DNA of 52,199 bases from Candidatus Bilamarchaeum dharawalense (lineage in GTDB: Archaea; Micrarchaeota; Micrarchaeia; Anstonellales; Bilamarchaeaceae). Of this stretch, positions 51,271 to 52,199 are shown piece after piece. The notes beneath the pieces were generated by a model, which saw nothing but the letters and a program-made list of their open reading frames with translations, searched no databases and was not told the origin of the DNA. The DNA lies in NCBI GenBank assembly GCA_902386555.1, contig CABMJJ010000004.1, forward strand, positions 1 to 52,199, in the 5' to 3' direction. Each line of letters begins with the position of its first letter. Position 1 is the first letter of the stretch. A program made the position numbers and the translations under genes.

Positions 51271-51283
51271 TGGATTTGAGAAA

Positions 51284-51293
51284 GATATTTATT
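51284..51293 (+). promoter_or_regulatory. TATA box of the NlpC/P60 gene
   Basis: GATATTTATT lies 22-31 bases before the ATG at 51315, so transcription would begin close to the start codon. Confidence 0.45.
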
Positions 51294-51314
51294 CCGTAAT
51301 CGTGAAACGGATAT

Positions 51315-51917
51315 ATGGCACTAAATCATTTGGTACCGAGTTTGCGCAACGCAATTGATCGGGCAGAGGATAAGGGCGTCATACTCTTGGAAAGAGAGGC
51401 CGTACTTGCATTACCCATTAATCCTAGTTTAAGAGAAGAACTTCATCGAGTATGGGGAATGCCATATGTAAAAGGTGCAGAAACAGCCTACCGTGGTTTT
51501 GATTGTTCTGGATTTGCATGGTGGGTTTGTGACGCAACACCTGCACAAAAACAAGAGAATAAGGATTTCCATCGTGCCAGTTCGCAATATTTTATTAGAC
51601 AGGGAACAAAACGACTTGTCTCGGATTATTTTGAAGGAAAGAGGAATCAGGAGGTATATCCCTTGGTTCTGGCGATAGTAGAAAAAGCATTTGATCATTC
51701 AGTAGTTCTGTACGGTACCACAACAATCGGTGATAACAGGTATTTTATCATTGGGCAGTCTGGGCAATACCGTGGGATAGGACATGATGATCAAAGCGTG
51801 TCAGTGGCCTTAGTAAGAGAAGATGTTTTTATGAAAAAATTTGGGGCATATCAGGTGTATATACCCCAGCTGGCACGAGATTTAGCAAAAAAACAAGAGC
51901 CAATTGCTCTAAAATAA
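51315..51917 (+). CDS. NlpC/P60-family cysteine peptidase
   Basis: 200 residues. The motif W-G-M-P-Y-V-K-G-A-x-x-x-x-x-G-F-D-C-S-G at 47-66 is the NlpC/P60 active-site signature, with catalytic Cys64. D-H-S-V-V-L-Y-G at 127-134 gives His128. The family usually cleaves bacterial peptidoglycan peptides (D-Glu to diaminopimelate links) or acts as an amidase. There is no signal peptide, so it is cytosolic or secreted by an unusual route. Flanked by the two dyads at 50977 and 52005. Confidence 0.8.
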   Translation: MALNHLVPSLRNAIDRAEDKGVILLEREAVLALPINPSLREELHRVWGMPYVKGAETAYRGFDCSGFAWWVCDATPAQKQENKDFHRASSQYFIRQGTKRLVSDYFEGKRNQEVYPLVLAIVEKAFDHSVVLYGTTTIGDNRYFIIGQSGQYRGIGHDDQSVSVALVREDVFMKKFGAYQVYIPQLARDLAKKQEPIALK

Positions 51918-51944
51918 AAAATCAGAATGTGATTTATCGTCACA

Positions 51945-51968
51945 GGAACCTTTTGGAAAAAAGTTTCC
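51945..51968. terminator. T-rich hairpin after the NlpC/P60 gene
   Basis: Near-perfect stem joining GGAACCTTTT to AAAGTTTCC, 28 bases after the NlpC/P60 stop. A likely terminator and another member of the intergenic hairpin family. Confidence 0.45.
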
Positions 51969-52004
51969 TCAGTCTGTCGAACACTCATCATCTTTTGTTT
52001 GATT

Positions 52005-52038
52005 GTGCTTTTCCTATTATAAATCAATGGTAAAGCAC
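52005..52038. repeat. Second copy of the TATA-enclosing inverted repeat
   Basis: Arms GTGCTTT (52005-52011) and AAAGCAC (52032-52038) with a 20-base spacer containing ATTATAAA. Flanks also match the first copy (GATTG before, CAAACTTC after, with one extra base). No clear gene starts from it on either strand. Confidence 0.55.
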
Positions 52039-52098
52039 CCAAACTTCTGATGTTAAAAAATAGAAGAGAATAAAAAAAATTCAAAAATAAAAAGGAAG

Positions 52099-52118
52099 TG
52101 TGAAACCTTGGTTTCACA
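52099..52118 (-). terminator. Perfect hairpin after tfb
   Basis: 9-bp stem with arm TGTGAAACC and loop TT, three bases beyond the tfb stop on the minus strand. It shares its stem with the hairpin at 1950-1968. Confidence 0.6.
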
Positions 52119-52120
52119 AA

Positions 52121-52199
52121 CTACAGATTAACTTTCAGACCCAATTCTTTTTTCAGTTCCCTGTAGCGGTTTCTGATTGTAACTTCAGTAACACCCGCC
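52121..52199 (-). CDS. tfb: TFB, C-terminal 25 residues, cut by window end
   Basis: On the minus strand from the window end, the frame reads A-G-V-T-E-V-T-I-R-N-R-Y-R-E-L-K and ends at TAG (52123-52121). This is the conserved recognition helix and tail of TFB cyclin repeat 2. It continues the N-terminal piece at 1-843 when the seven bases common to both ends are counted once. Simple end-to-end joining without that overlap would hit a stop. Confidence 0.93.
   Translation of the reverse strand, partial: AGVTEVTIRNRYRELKKELGLKVNL

Noticed and set aside
51851-52117. 88-residue minus-strand frame antisense to the NlpC/P60 gene
   Set aside because: It crosses a hairpin and the dyad, has no family resemblance, and its codon choice is unlike the neighbours.
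1-52199. CRISPR array, insertion sequence or prophage
   Set aside because: No spaced direct-repeat array of CRISPR type, no transposase, integrase, terminase or capsid motif was seen in any frame.

Overview
The window is AT-rich archaeal DNA. The evidence is transcription factor B, both subunits of topoisomerase VI, RNase P protein Rpp29, Spt5 and SecE, FtsZ, Trm1, TruD and Cbf5, SUI1/aIF1, an archaeal-order ribosomal cluster (L3-L4-L23-L2-S19-L22-S3-L29), and TATA-box promoters that are often leaderless. Short genes, very tight packing (several convergent pairs share stop-codon bases) and many large lineage-specific exported proteins fit a small-genome archaeon, possibly DPANN. I cannot fix the phylum from sequence alone.

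The two ends of the window are two halves of one TFB gene. The first seven bases equal the last seven, and merging them restores the TFB reading frame and its conserved core. The contig therefore behaves as a closed circle of about 52.2 kb. This may be a real circle or an assembly artefact, and the ribosomal genes make the question important.

Layout: 1-3 kb holds TFB, a degenerate EF-Tu/SelB-like protein and an unusual radical-SAM-like protein. 3.1-7.7 kb is an operon of a MoxR-type AAA ATPase, a HEAT-like protein and a HExxH plus VWA protein. 7.7-9.1 kb holds Rpp29 and a sugar aminotransferase. 9.1-14.2 kb is the ribosomal protein operon with a structured leader. 14.5-16.1 kb is a protein with GGDEF-like (nucleotidyl-cyclase-fold) modules. 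16-22 kb holds superoxide dismutase, a degenerate transglutaminase-like protein, an EMC3/YidC-like insertase, Cmk, Cbf5, a permease and ThiI. 22-26.5 kb holds three consecutive exported proteins, including an apparent pseudoprotease. 26.5-29.5 kb holds an interrupted tRNA-like gene, hairpin arrays, SHMT and a methyltransferase. 29.5-41.9 kb holds MscS, Spt5, SecE, FtsZ, rhomboid, Trm1, TruD, MetRS, a HEAT protein, a KH protein and topo VI. 41.9-49.3 kb holds a lysozyme-fold lipoprotein and a 1608-residue membrane protein. 49.5-52.2 kb holds an AAA ATPase, a PLD-type nuclease, an NlpC/P60 peptidase and the TFB C-terminus.

The most novel material is the GGDEF-like protein, the MoxR/HEAT/metallopeptidase-VWA operon, the giant protein with its lysozyme-fold lipoprotein, the NlpC/P60 gene flanked by two covarying inverted-repeat elements, and a dispersed family of perfect hairpins in the intergenic DNA. 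All functional statements rest on motif recognition by eye. No database search was run.
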